From Apilactobacillus zhangqiuensis (lineage in GTDB: Bacteria; Bacillota; Bacilli; Lactobacillales; Lactobacillaceae): a DNA stretch of 64,000 nt. Below, in pieces: positions 56,118 through 64,000 of the stretch. The stretch covers positions 62,001-126,000 of the forward strand of contig NZ_BPLK01000005.1 in assembly GCF_019656215.1 (NCBI RefSeq), read 5' to 3'. The notes below the pieces were generated by a model. That model did no database searches, was not told where the DNA came from, and worked only from the letters and a program-made list of their open reading frames with translations. Position 1 is the stretch's first letter; each line of letters opens with the position of its first letter. The position numbers and the translations under genes are program-made.

Positions 56118-57482
56118 ATTATCAGCAATTATATCAAGGTCGCATTATTAATGGCTTCTAGTCTATTCATGCAATTCTTAGATGCGACAATCGTAACAAC
56201 CGCTTTACCGTATATCGGAAGAAGCTTAGATGTGCCAACTTCTTCGCTATCATTAACGGTAAGTATTTATTTCATTACTATGGCAATCTTCATCCCATTG
56301 AGCGGATGGATTGCTAAACGAATTGGTAAGAAAAACGCCTGGTTATTGGCAACACTACTATTCGTATTAAGTTCATTAGGAGATGCACTTGCACCAACCT
56401 TTACATTCCTATTAGCGAGTCGTTTTGTCCAAGGTTTTGCTGGATCGTTAATGACTCCTACCGCTCGTTTAATCATGTTGGAAAAAACACCTTCTAACCA
56501 ACTACTTAGAATGGCTAACTACTTGGTATGGCCGGCACTAATTGCTCCTGCGATTGCTCCTATCATCGGTGGTTTCTTCGTGAAATACCTTACTTGGCAA
56601 TGGATTTTCTTAATCAACGTGCCAATCGGACTACTAGCGATTATTATCGGCATTAAGTTAGTCGAAAAAGACACTCAAAAGAGTCGCACTAAGTTTGATT
56701 TCCTAGGTTTTATCGAAATTGCAATCTCATCTGGTTTCATCCTAATTGGAGCTGAAATTGCTACTTATGGTAGAGAATACTGGCCAACCGCCGGCATCCT
56801 TGTCCTAATTGGACTATTAATGATTCTAGTTGTCGGCTATCACTTGTCACACGTGGCTAACCCATTGTTTGATATCAAGGCATTAAAGGTAAGCTCATTT
56901 AGAATCTACCAAACTGGTGGAACCTTCCTATGGTTATCCGTTGGTGCGCTTCCTTACCTATTAACAGTGTACTTACAAACTGTCTTCCACTGGTCAGCGT
57001 TAGTTGCTGGTTACTATGTCATTTTTGTTTTCATCGGAAACATTGGTATCAAACCATTTACAAACGTAATTATCAGACATATTAAATATAAAGCTTCATT
57101 ATTAATAGCATTATTTACCGTTGGAATTAGTACCGCTGCATTGGCATGGATTCAACCCACTACAATCGGTTTTATCATTGCTGGTCTAGCCTTCATTTCT
57201 GGATGTGGTCGTTCACTAGCACTTACCTGCTACAATGCCGTTACCTTCTCTGAAATTCCAATGAACGAAAGAAACTCGGCTAACACGTTAAGTTCAGTAT
57301 TACAAACCATGGCACAAGGTTTGGGAGTTTCATTAATTACCGTTGTTGTATCAGCACTATCCAGTTTTGTCAGTGTTAATACCGCATACGAATACGGATT
57401 CATCTTCTTAGGAATCCTAATGCTGTACCCAATCATCGAAGTATTTATCCAACCTCGCGATTTCGGAAGTAAGGCATTATAA
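56118..57482 (+). CDS. DHA2-family MFS drug exporter, probable ATT start
   Basis: A major facilitator protein with 12-14 helices: LDATIVTTALPYIG in helix 1, SGWIAKRIGKKNAWL (motif A), SRFVQGFAGSLMTPTARL and the motif C helix PAIAPIIGGFFVKYLTW, as in EmrB/LmrB-type multidrug:H+ antiporters. The ribosome site AGGAAAGGA (56101-56109) is 42 bases before the first ATG (56151). The only in-frame codon with good spacing is ATT at 56118, which restores a full first helix (ISNYIKVALLMASSLFMQF). TGA at 56112 excludes earlier starts. If ATG 56151 is used the protein is 443 residues. Confidence 0.85.
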   Translation: MISNYIKVALLMASSLFMQFLDATIVTTALPYIGRSLDVPTSSLSLTVSIYFITMAIFIPLSGWIAKRIGKKNAWLLATLLFVLSSLGDALAPTFTFLLASRFVQGFAGSLMTPTARLIMLEKTPSNQLLRMANYLVWPALIAPAIAPIIGGFFVKYLTWQWIFLINVPIGLLAIIIGIKLVEKDTQKSRTKFDFLGFIEIAISSGFILIGAEIATYGREYWPTAGILVLIGLLMILVVGYHLSHVANPLFDIKALKVSSFRIYQTGGTFLWLSVGALPYLLTVYLQTVFHWSALVAGYYVIFVFIGNIGIKPFTNVIIRHIKYKASLLIALFTVGISTAALAWIQPTTIGFIIAGLAFISGCGRSLALTCYNAVTFSEIPMNERNSANTLSSVLQTMAQGLGVSLITVVVSALSSFVSVNTAYEYGFIFLGILMLYPIIEVFIQPRDFGSKAL

Positions 57483-57486
57483 AAAT

Positions 57487-57519
57487 AAAAAGATGGTATC
57501 TATTCGATACCATCTTTTT
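57487..57519. terminator. Bidirectional terminator
   Basis: AAAAAGATGGTATC TATTC GATACCATCTTTTT between the convergent exporter and SDR genes. Confidence 0.92.
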
Positions 57520-57529
57520 TTGTGGGATT

Positions 57530-58315
57530 TTATCCACGACCATCTTTAAATTCTGGGTATAGTTTCATACCACCATCAACGTAAATGGTTTCACCAGTTA
57601 CGTATGATGATTCGGTAGATGCCAACCATGCTGCAGCGGCTGCTACTTCCTCTGGTTTACCAATACGATTCATTGGTATTAGTTCGGCAGTTTGTGCGTA
57701 AAGTTCTGGATCTGCGAACTTCTTAGCATTGATTGGTGTGTTAATTGCTCCAGGAGCAATTCCATTCACACGAATACCTTGTTCAGCGTATTCCTTAGCA
57801 ACTGTTTCAGTGAATAACTTGCTACCACCCTTTGACGCAGCGTAGTCAGCAAAGTGTGGCCATGAAATTAATTGGTGAACAGAAGACATGTTAATAATGT
57901 TTCCTTCACGTTTGTGATCCAAGAAGTAATTCAATGCGGCCTTAGTACCTAAGAAAGTACCAGTTAGGTTAACATCGATTACTCGTTTCCAATCTTCAAG
58001 AGCTAACTTGTGAGTTGGTGTTTCTTTTTCCATTCCAGCGTTGTTGATGAATAAATCCATATCACCAAATTCTTCAACAGCTGTCTTAACTAACTTGTTG
58101 ACGTCTTCTTCTTTTGAAACATCAGCTTGAACGGCAACAGCGTCTCCTCCGTTTTCGCGAATTTGGTCAACAGCTTCTTGAGCTCCGTTTTGATCTGAAT
58201 GATAGTTGAACACTAACTTCATGTGTTCTTGTGCCAAACGAAGTGCAATGGCCTTTCCAATTCCCTTTGAGGCACCAGTAACTACCGCTACCTTTCCATT
58301 TAAATCTGTGTACAT
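57530..58315 (-). CDS. Short-chain dehydrogenase, glucose 1-dehydrogenase-like
   Basis: A 261-residue classical SDR. Cofactor loop VVTGASKGIGKAIA, NNAG in LFINNAGME, catalytic Ser in NMSSVHQL and YAASK in FADYAASKGGSK. The length, the end YVTGETIYVDGG and overall pattern match Bacillus-type glucose 1-dehydrogenases; the true substrate is uncertain. ATG at 58315 has AAAGGA nine bases upstream. Confidence 0.9.
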   Translation of the reverse strand: MYTDLNGKVAVVTGASKGIGKAIALRLAQEHMKLVFNYHSDQNGAQEAVDQIRENGGDAVAVQADVSKEEDVNKLVKTAVEEFGDMDLFINNAGMEKETPTHKLALEDWKRVIDVNLTGTFLGTKAALNYFLDHKREGNIINMSSVHQLISWPHFADYAASKGGSKLFTETVAKEYAEQGIRVNGIAPGAINTPINAKKFADPELYAQTAELIPMNRIGKPEEVAAAAAWLASTESSYVTGETIYVDGGMKLYPEFKDGRG

Positions 58316-58390
58316 TAAAATCATTCCTTTCCAAAAGAATCCCTTGTTTTTAATTATGACACAAATATATGAAAATGAAATTTTCTGGAC

Positions 58391-59503
58391 TTAAATTAAG
58401 ATAATCTTTAACAATGACAACACTAACAATAATATTAAATTGATAAAAGTAAATTGTTTAAGAAATTTACCACTTGAATGTGGTGCATTCAATGAAATTT
58501 GTTTGTAAGCCAATAAATTGGCTAATGAGGCAACCAACGTCCCCAACCCACCAATCGATACTCCATAATAGATAGAAGTAAAATCAGCAGAAAATTTGGA
58601 CAATAAGACGGCTGATGGCACATTGCTGATGAACTGACTACTTATAATGGCAGTCAAATAGGTATCAATTCCCGTTTGCGTGAATTGATGAATCAATGAA
58701 ACCACCATATCAATTCGGCTTAGCATCCCTACAATTAGAAAAAAGAAAACAAACGATAGTAATAGTGAATAGTCGACATCAGCGATACTCTTAGGAGAAA
58801 ATAGTTCAACTACGAGCACCGTAATCAATGTATCTGACCAAATCGAAAATAGTGAAAATTGTGATAACAGGACTAACACGAATAATCCGGCAATCATTAG
58901 TACATGAATTGGCTTTACATTAATCATTTCCGTTGGTGTTTGTTGCAATTGTTTATTATCACCAAATAAAATCAATACCAATAAAGATACAATCCCCATT
59001 ACCAACAGTAGCAACGAATTGGCAAAGAACGTCTTGACTGAGATTTGATAGAACTCAACCAAAAAGACGTTTTGTGGGTTTCCAATCGGAGTAAACGCAC
59101 TACCTAGATTGGCAGCAATGGTAATCAACACCGTTGGATAAACTATCGAGAGACTTAGCTGTTTGGCGATGATGATATATAAAGGAACAAGCGTTATAAT
59201 CGCCACATCATTGGTTACAAACATTGATAAAACAAAGGATGTAATTGTAATATAGGCAGTTATTTGGCGTGTTGTTTTAACATGGTTTATAATCGAGTTA
59301 CTTATGTAAGCTAGGATGTTGGATCTCTTAACCAACGAGATGATTAACATTAAGTTAAACAAGATCATGATGGTGTCGATATCAATATCTTTGATAGCCA
59401 TTGGTTTGAATATCAGAAGGATTAAAAAGACTGCTAGGACAATTCTTAATACCTTATCTGAGATAATATTTTTATAAATTGTTTGAATCAATTTTTGACA
59501 CAC
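58391..59503 (-). CDS. Ion permease of the SLC13/ArsB (IT) superfamily
   Basis: A 370-residue membrane protein with about ten helices and the two re-entrant signatures: SMFVTNDVAIITLVPL with GSAFTPIGNPQNVFL in the first half, and SSQFISNVPSAVLLS in the second. It could carry anions, dicarboxylates or act as a Na+/H+ antiporter; the sequence does not decide. Divergent from kup. Confidence 0.83.
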   Translation of the reverse strand: MCQKLIQTIYKNIISDKVLRIVLAVFLILLIFKPMAIKDIDIDTIMILFNLMLIISLVKRSNILAYISNSIINHVKTTRQITAYITITSFVLSMFVTNDVAIITLVPLYIIIAKQLSLSIVYPTVLITIAANLGSAFTPIGNPQNVFLVEFYQISVKTFFANSLLLLVMGIVSLLVLILFGDNKQLQQTPTEMINVKPIHVLMIAGLFVLVLLSQFSLFSIWSDTLITVLVVELFSPKSIADVDYSLLLSFVFFFLIVGMLSRIDMVVSLIHQFTQTGIDTYLTAIISSQFISNVPSAVLLSKFSADFTSIYYGVSIGGLGTLVASLANLLAYKQISLNAPHSSGKFLKQFTFINLILLLVLSLLKIILI

Positions 59504-59652
59504 CGTCCTGAAATAATATTTGTTTTACTAACCTATAATTTAACATTTAAAGGAATGTTTTTCAGATTTTTCTTTAAACTAGCTTAAATAAGTGGTAAAT
59601 TGTACTTTATCAATGTGTGAATTTTACATAATTACTTTTGGAGGATTTAGTC

Positions 59653-61689
59653 ATGAAAGCTAAATTTGATAAGATTTCCATTATGGGAATGCTAATCACC
59701 TTAGGAATTGTCTATGGTGATATCGGTACTTCACCTCTATATGTAATGAATTCAATTATTGGTAATGCTGGTAAGATGGCCAACATCAAACCATTTTACA
59801 TAATTGGATCAATTTCATTAATCATATGGACATTAATGGTGATTACAACAATTAAATACGTATTGATTACAATGCGCGCTGATAACAACGGTGAAGGTGG
59901 GATTTTCGCCCTCTTCGCTTTAGTTAGAAGAAAGGCAAAATGGCTAGTATGGCCCGCTTTAATTGGTGGTGCAGCATTGTTAGCCGATGGTACTTTAACC
60001 CCTGCGGTTTCTGTAACATCCGCTCTCGAAGGTTTGAAAGGCCAACACTTTGGTCCTATTTCATTTAGTAATTCACAACAAAACGTCTTGATTATTACTT
60101 CATGTGTACTTTTGGTTTTGTTCCTTATCCAAAGATTCGGAACTGGAATCATTGGTAATTCATTTGGACCTGTGATGTTTATCTGGTTTACCTTCCTTGC
60201 AGTAATGGGAATTGTAAACCTACTAAAATATCCAGCCATCCTAGGTGCATTTAACCCAGTATATGCGATTGAAATTCTATTCAGTCCAGTTAATAAAGCT
60301 GGTATCTTCATTCTAGGTAGTATCTTCTTGGCAACTACCGGTGCTGAAGCTTTGTATTCAGACATGGGACACGTTGGTAAGAAGAACATCTATGGTACTT
60401 GGCCATTTGTTTACTTTGCCCTAATCATGAACTACTTAGGACAAGGTGCTTGGGTTATCAACAATGCTCATAACCCACAATTTGCTAACTTAAGTAACTT
60501 GAACCCATTCTATGAAATGCTTCCAGAATCACTACGTGGTTTTGCAATCGTAATTGCTGCTTTAGCAGCAATCATCGCTTCTCAAGCATTGATTACCGGA
60601 TCATTTACTTTGGTTGATGAAGCAATTGGTCTTAAGTTCTTGCCTCGAATGATTGTTAGACATCCAAGTAACATTAGAAGCCAAATCTACATTTCAACTG
60701 TAAACTGGTTCCTATGTATCGTTACCTTCATTGTTGTTTGGTCATTCGGTAGTTCTGAAAGAATGGAATCAGCTTATGGTCTAGCAATTACAATTACTAT
60801 GCTTATGACTACTGTTCTTCTATTCGAATACCTATCAGGTAAGATGAGAAGACTATTAGCCTTCTTCATCGCTGCATTCTTCGCAGTTATCGAATTTACA
60901 TTCTTCATTGCAAGTATTATTAAGTTCGTCCACGGTGGTTTCGTTACTCTAATCATCATGGGTTCTATCCTAATCGTCATGATTCTATGGTACTTCGGTA
61001 ACAAGCGTCGTGACCATTACGAAAAGGAAAGCGAATATGTTTCCCTTACTCACTACAAGGATCAACTATCTGCTTTGAGTGAAGACGAATCAATTCCGCT
61101 ATACACTTCTAACTTGGTATACATGACTAAGATTAAAAATGACTACCAAATCAAGCGTAGTACAATGTATTCAATCTTAGACAAGGAACCAAAGAGAGCT
61201 AAAGTTTACTGGTTCGTTACTGTTAATGAAACAAGTAATCCTTATGAAAGTAACTATACTGTTGACTTGTTGGATACTAAGAACGTTGTTGACGTTCAAC
61301 TATACCTTGGATTTAGAAAGCAACAAAGTGTAAGTATTTACCTACACCAAATTGTTAACTACCTAATCAAACAAGGTGTTATCGATCCACAAAAGCAAAA
61401 GTATACTTCAAATGGTAAACCAGGAAACGTCGGAGACTTTAAGTTCGTTATCATCAACGAACGTCCTTCTGATTTAGCATTGAACTCAGAAATCAATGCC
61501 TTTGACAGACAATTAATCTCTGGACGTATCTTCCTCCAAAACATCACTGCCTCCCCTATCTCATGGTACGGTTTGGAATTCAGTAATGTTATCGAAGAAT
61601 CTTCACCACTATTTATTACCATGCAACATGATCAATATTTAGTACAAAGAAAGATTTACCACTCAATTCATACAAGACATAACATATAA
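59653..61689 (+). CDS. kup: Potassium uptake protein Kup
   Basis: A 678-residue KUP-family K+ symporter: GIVYGDIGTSPLYV in helix 1, NNGEGGIFALFAL, GGAALLADGTLTPAVSV and GAEALYSDMGHVG, about twelve helices up to residue ~455 and a C-terminal cytoplasmic domain of ~220 residues. ATG at 59653 follows GGAGG. No c-di-AMP riboswitch was seen in the short divergent gap. Single-gene unit. Confidence 0.95.
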   Translation: MKAKFDKISIMGMLITLGIVYGDIGTSPLYVMNSIIGNAGKMANIKPFYIIGSISLIIWTLMVITTIKYVLITMRADNNGEGGIFALFALVRRKAKWLVWPALIGGAALLADGTLTPAVSVTSALEGLKGQHFGPISFSNSQQNVLIITSCVLLVLFLIQRFGTGIIGNSFGPVMFIWFTFLAVMGIVNLLKYPAILGAFNPVYAIEILFSPVNKAGIFILGSIFLATTGAEALYSDMGHVGKKNIYGTWPFVYFALIMNYLGQGAWVINNAHNPQFANLSNLNPFYEMLPESLRGFAIVIAALAAIIASQALITGSFTLVDEAIGLKFLPRMIVRHPSNIRSQIYISTVNWFLCIVTFIVVWSFGSSERMESAYGLAITITMLMTTVLLFEYLSGKMRRLLAFFIAAFFAVIEFTFFIASIIKFVHGGFVTLIIMGSILIVMILWYFGNKRRDHYEKESEYVSLTHYKDQLSALSEDESIPLYTSNLVYMTKIKNDYQIKRSTMYSILDKEPKRAKVYWFVTVNETSNPYESNYTVDLLDTKNVVDVQLYLGFRKQQSVSIYLHQIVNYLIKQGVIDPQKQKYTSNGKPGNVGDFKFVIINERPSDLALNSEINAFDRQLISGRIFLQNITASPISWYGLEFSNVIEESSPLFITMQHDQYLVQRKIYHSIHTRHNI

Positions 61690-61693
61690 AACA

Positions 61694-61728
61694 AAAAAGG
61701 ACTTACCAAATTGGTAAGTCCTTTTTTG
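61694..61728. terminator. Bidirectional terminator
   Basis: AAAAAAGGACTTACCA AA TTGGTAAGTCCTTTTTT between the convergent kup and aminotransferase genes. Confidence 0.92.
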
Positions 61729-61733
61729 TGTGC

Positions 61734-62921
61734 TTATTTCATCATTTCATCGATGGCAACTGCCATACGGCGAACACCTTCATGAATTTGATTTTCCTTC
61801 ATGTTAGAGAAGTTCATTCTAAATGTTCCTGGAATTACTTCGTCAGGATAGAATGGTTCACCTGGAACGAAGGCAACATTATGTTTAACGCAGTTATTAA
61901 ATAAATCCATGGTATTAACGTTACCAGGTACTTCTACCCAGATAAACATTCCACCTTCTGGATTACTATGTTTTACCCCTGCTGGGAATTGTTCATCAAT
62001 TTCATTTAACATAAGAGATGCACGTTCGTAATAAACGTCTGAGATTGCCTTAATATGTTTATCTAAATCGTTGTCTTCCATGTATTGAGCAACGATAAAT
62101 TGAGACAAGTTATCTGAATGTAAGTCAGCAGATTGCTTCATAACAACAAACATATCGATAAATTTCTTATCAGCCACAATCCATCCTAATCTCATCCCTG
62201 GAGCTAAGATCTTTGAGAATGTGTTCATGTATACCACAGTACCATTCTTATCAAAGTGTTTAACTGGTGGTACAGCAACACCCGAGTATCTGATTTCACC
62301 ATATGGGTCATCTTCTAGAATGGTTACGCCATGTGCTTCAGCTAATTCAACCATTTTAGCACGACGATTAGCGGTCATGGTACGACCAGTTGGGTTTTGA
62401 AAGTTAGGAATTGTGTAGATGAACTTAGCGTCTGGATATTCGTTTAACTTTTCATCTAAGACGTCCATCTTCATTCCGTCCTCATCCATATCAACACCGA
62501 CAACCTTAGCACCATAACTTCTGAATACGTCTAACGCACAAAGATATGTTGGTTTTTCAACTAAGATAACGTCGCCTTTATCGACCATCATCTTAGCAAC
62601 TAAGTCAATTGATTGTTCTGAACCAGTGGTAATACAAACATTATCCACAGTGGTTGTTACTTCTTTGTTGGTTTGCATTCGATCAACGATTAATTCTCGC
62701 AAATGCGGATTACCGATTGAAGCCGTATATTGTAATGCTTCTTCACCGTGTTTATCAAAAACTTTATCGGCTGCTTCGTGCATTTCTTTTACCGGGAATA
62801 ATTCTGGTGCGGGTAGCCCACCAGCAAATGAAATGATTTCTGGATCACCAGCTACCTTTAAAATTTCTCCCACCACATCATTATCTACCTTCGGTACACG
62901 ACTTGAAAACTTGAAACCCAT
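61734..62921 (-). CDS. PLP-dependent aminotransferase, class I/II (LysN/AraT-like)
   Basis: A 395-residue fold-type I aminotransferase: FAGGLPAPELFPV at the start, ITTGSEQSIDLVAKM, PNFQNPTGRTM and the PLP lysine in NTFSKILAPGMRLGW. It is MocR-type in its core but has no DNA-binding domain. Such enzymes in lactobacilli act on aromatic, branched-chain or 2-aminoadipate substrates; which one is not clear. Confidence 0.88.
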   Translation of the reverse strand: MGFKFSSRVPKVDNDVVGEILKVAGDPEIISFAGGLPAPELFPVKEMHEAADKVFDKHGEEALQYTASIGNPHLRELIVDRMQTNKEVTTTVDNVCITTGSEQSIDLVAKMMVDKGDVILVEKPTYLCALDVFRSYGAKVVGVDMDEDGMKMDVLDEKLNEYPDAKFIYTIPNFQNPTGRTMTANRRAKMVELAEAHGVTILEDDPYGEIRYSGVAVPPVKHFDKNGTVVYMNTFSKILAPGMRLGWIVADKKFIDMFVVMKQSADLHSDNLSQFIVAQYMEDNDLDKHIKAISDVYYERASLMLNEIDEQFPAGVKHSNPEGGMFIWVEVPGNVNTMDLFNNCVKHNVAFVPGEPFYPDEVIPGTFRMNFSNMKENQIHEGVRRMAVAIDEMMK

Positions 62922-63039
62922 ATAAAATCACTCCATTCTTAATAAAAAAGTTAACGTCGGATTTAGCGTTAACAACAATATAGTACAGTGATATTAAAAG
63001 TTCAATAGTTTTCTAATCATTTTCTAATATCATTATAAA

Positions 63040-63306
63040 TTATCCAGCAAAAACGACGTAAATACAGAATAGCAGGATAATTATTTCGATTATAAGCAAA
63101 ATAATGCGATATAAGGCCCTTTCTCCTTTTTTATGGGTAAATATGTATGTTGTGTACATACTCACCATTAAAGCACTAATAATTCCAGCCAGAATAAATC
63201 CAACTACATACATTACATTTGATCCGCTAATTCCACTAATAATAAAAATGAGTGGAAAGATGTATAACGCGATATTTAATAATATTTCCTTAATAATTGC
63301 TTTCAT
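63040..63306 (-). CDS. Small membrane protein, three helices
   Basis: An 88-residue protein with three membrane segments (about 5-24, 30-54 and 66-86) and a KKGERALYR loop before the last. GGGAG ten bases before the ATG. Function unknown; similar in size to other lone membrane proteins of the window. Confidence 0.65.
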   Translation of the reverse strand: MKAIIKEILLNIALYIFPLIFIISGISGSNVMYVVGFILAGIISALMVSMYTTYIFTHKKGERALYRIILLIIEIIILLFCIYVVFAG

Positions 63307-63539
63307 GATAAATATTCTCCCGTGATTAGTATATCAATTCTCACTATAAATAAGTGTTATCGAATTGTTTTAATAATAACATGACAAATGTCGCACTTTT
63401 TTAATTTTTTTCAAATTTTTTATTGTCATACTAAATATCATCATTTATAATAAATAGTACATATTCAAGTCATCCCACTAAATGTTGCTCGTTATTTAGC
63501 TATTATTTTTTCGCAGCATTAGAAGTGGACACATATTAT

Positions 63540-63577
63540 AAAAGGAAGCCATCAACCTACCGATGACTTCCTTTTTT
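63540..63577 (-). terminator. Intrinsic terminator
   Basis: GGAAGTCATC / GATGGCTTCC hairpin (one G-U) and T-run on the minus strand after the gene at 63579. Confidence 0.82.
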
Positions 63578-63578
63578 A

Positions 63579-63899
63579 TTATCCAACGTGATTTTCTTTT
63601 AGAATCATGGCAACTTCTTTTTCCATTTCTGGTGTCTTAGTCCATTCTTCGAAATGATCCATGCTTTCATCTGGCATTTCGAAGTTTTCGTTAATATAGT
63701 TTTCGTAATTAATAACGTGTTCTGAGTGTGGAATGTTAAGTTGCAAGATACGAACTTCCTTAATGAAACCTCGTTCCGCTGCCAGTTCCGCTCTCCCGTT
63801 TTGAACCATGTTACTAATTTCCATGTACTTGGTACCATCTAATCTAGTAATTTGTTCAATTAAATCCAATGTTTCATGACTCTTCATTTCTTTAGCCAT
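63579..63899 (-). CDS. Hypothetical protein, 106 residues
   Basis: A small soluble acidic protein (MAKEMKSHETLDLIEQITRL ... PEMEKEVAMILKENHVG), two charged helices around a strand VRILQLNIPHS. GGGGAG precedes the ATG. No family recognised. Confidence 0.68.
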   Translation of the reverse strand: MAKEMKSHETLDLIEQITRLDGTKYMEISNMVQNGRAELAAERGFIKEVRILQLNIPHSEHVINYENYINENFEMPDESMDHFEEWTKTPEMEKEVAMILKENHVG

Positions 63900-63922
63900 C
63901 TTAATTTAATCTCCCCTCGCAA

Positions 63923-63953
63923 AAAAAATCCGTTCAAAAACAACGGATTTTTT
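63923..63953 (-). terminator. Intrinsic terminator
   Basis: AAAAAATCCGTT CAAAAAC AACGGATTTTTT, after the partial gene entering from the right edge. Confidence 0.88.
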
Positions 63954-63956
63954 TGA

Positions 63957-64000
63957 TTATTTAATAGTTGCTTTTACTGATGATGTCTTTTCAGTAGCGG
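63957..64000 (-). CDS. Partial gene at the window edge (C-terminal 14 codons)
   Basis: The minus strand reads ATEKTSSVKATIK then TAA (63959-63957), directly followed by a strong terminator, so this is very probably the end of a gene that lies beyond the window. Too short to name. Confidence 0.45.
   Translation of the reverse strand, partial: ATEKTSSVKATIK

Noticed and set aside
59504-59652. c-di-AMP (ydaO) riboswitch before kup
   Set aside because: The divergent gap is only about 150 bases and no matching conserved segments or terminator were seen.

Overview
The window reads as chromosomal DNA of a low-GC Gram-positive in the Lactobacillaceae, probably a heterofermentative, intrinsically vancomycin-resistant lactobacillus. 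Evidence: the block atpBEFHAGDC - DUF1146 - murA - mbl - yidD - DUF2969 - rodA; T-box riboswitches; purine-rich ribosome sites; murT/gatD; a D-Ala ligase with Phe in the position that marks D-Ala-D-Lac ligases; and a tmRNA tag ending in ALAA. The genus cannot be fixed from sequence alone.

Layout. 0-2.6 kb: end of rarA, a small membrane protein, a universal stress protein, then tag and a helix-turn-helix regulator in an overlapping pair. 2.7-5.9 kb: ddl and a YtrA-type GntR/ABC cassette. 6-8.8 kb: metQ-metI-metN behind a methionine T-box. 8.9-13.3 kb: cell-shape and wall genes rodA, DUF2969, yidD, mbl, murA. 13.4-19.8 kb: the complete F1Fo ATPase operon. 20-25.6 kb: a translation/nucleotide operon, tdk-prfA-prmC-sua5-glyA-upp. 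25.8-27.8 kb: divergent murT-gatD. 27.9-32.4 kb: a serine hydrolase and a heterodimeric ABC exporter. Nearly everything from 1.2 to 25.6 kb is on the minus strand.

32.5-43.6 kb is the accessory part: small membrane proteins, a nicotinamidase-like enzyme, two unusual tRNAs, tmRNA, two paralogous membrane-anchored proteins (one with Ltp-like repeats), a type I restriction specificity (hsdS) remnant with three lesions, a PH/SHOCT protein behind a large palindrome, a 24-codon lipoprotein-signal mini-gene, and a CAP-domain secreted protein. No integrase, transposase or CRISPR array was seen.

43.6-46.8 kb carries serine biosynthesis (serC-serA). It is preceded by a 21-codon leader peptide with clustered Ser codons, an antiterminator and a strong intrinsic terminator. 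This looks like classical ribosome-mediated attenuation, in a group that mostly uses T-boxes, and is the most interesting element of the window. The rest holds secreted CAP and GH25 proteins, an oxidoreductase, a tautomerase, asnS under an Asn T-box, a GlcU/RbsU sugar transporter with a cre site over its -35 box, CorA, a DHA2 exporter that seems to start at AUU, a glucose-dehydrogenase-like SDR, an ion permease, Kup, an aminotransferase and small unknowns.

Starts were reassigned by ribosome-site spacing wherever the longest frame was not the likely protein; this is noted per gene. All homology calls come from motif recognition by eye; no database search was run.
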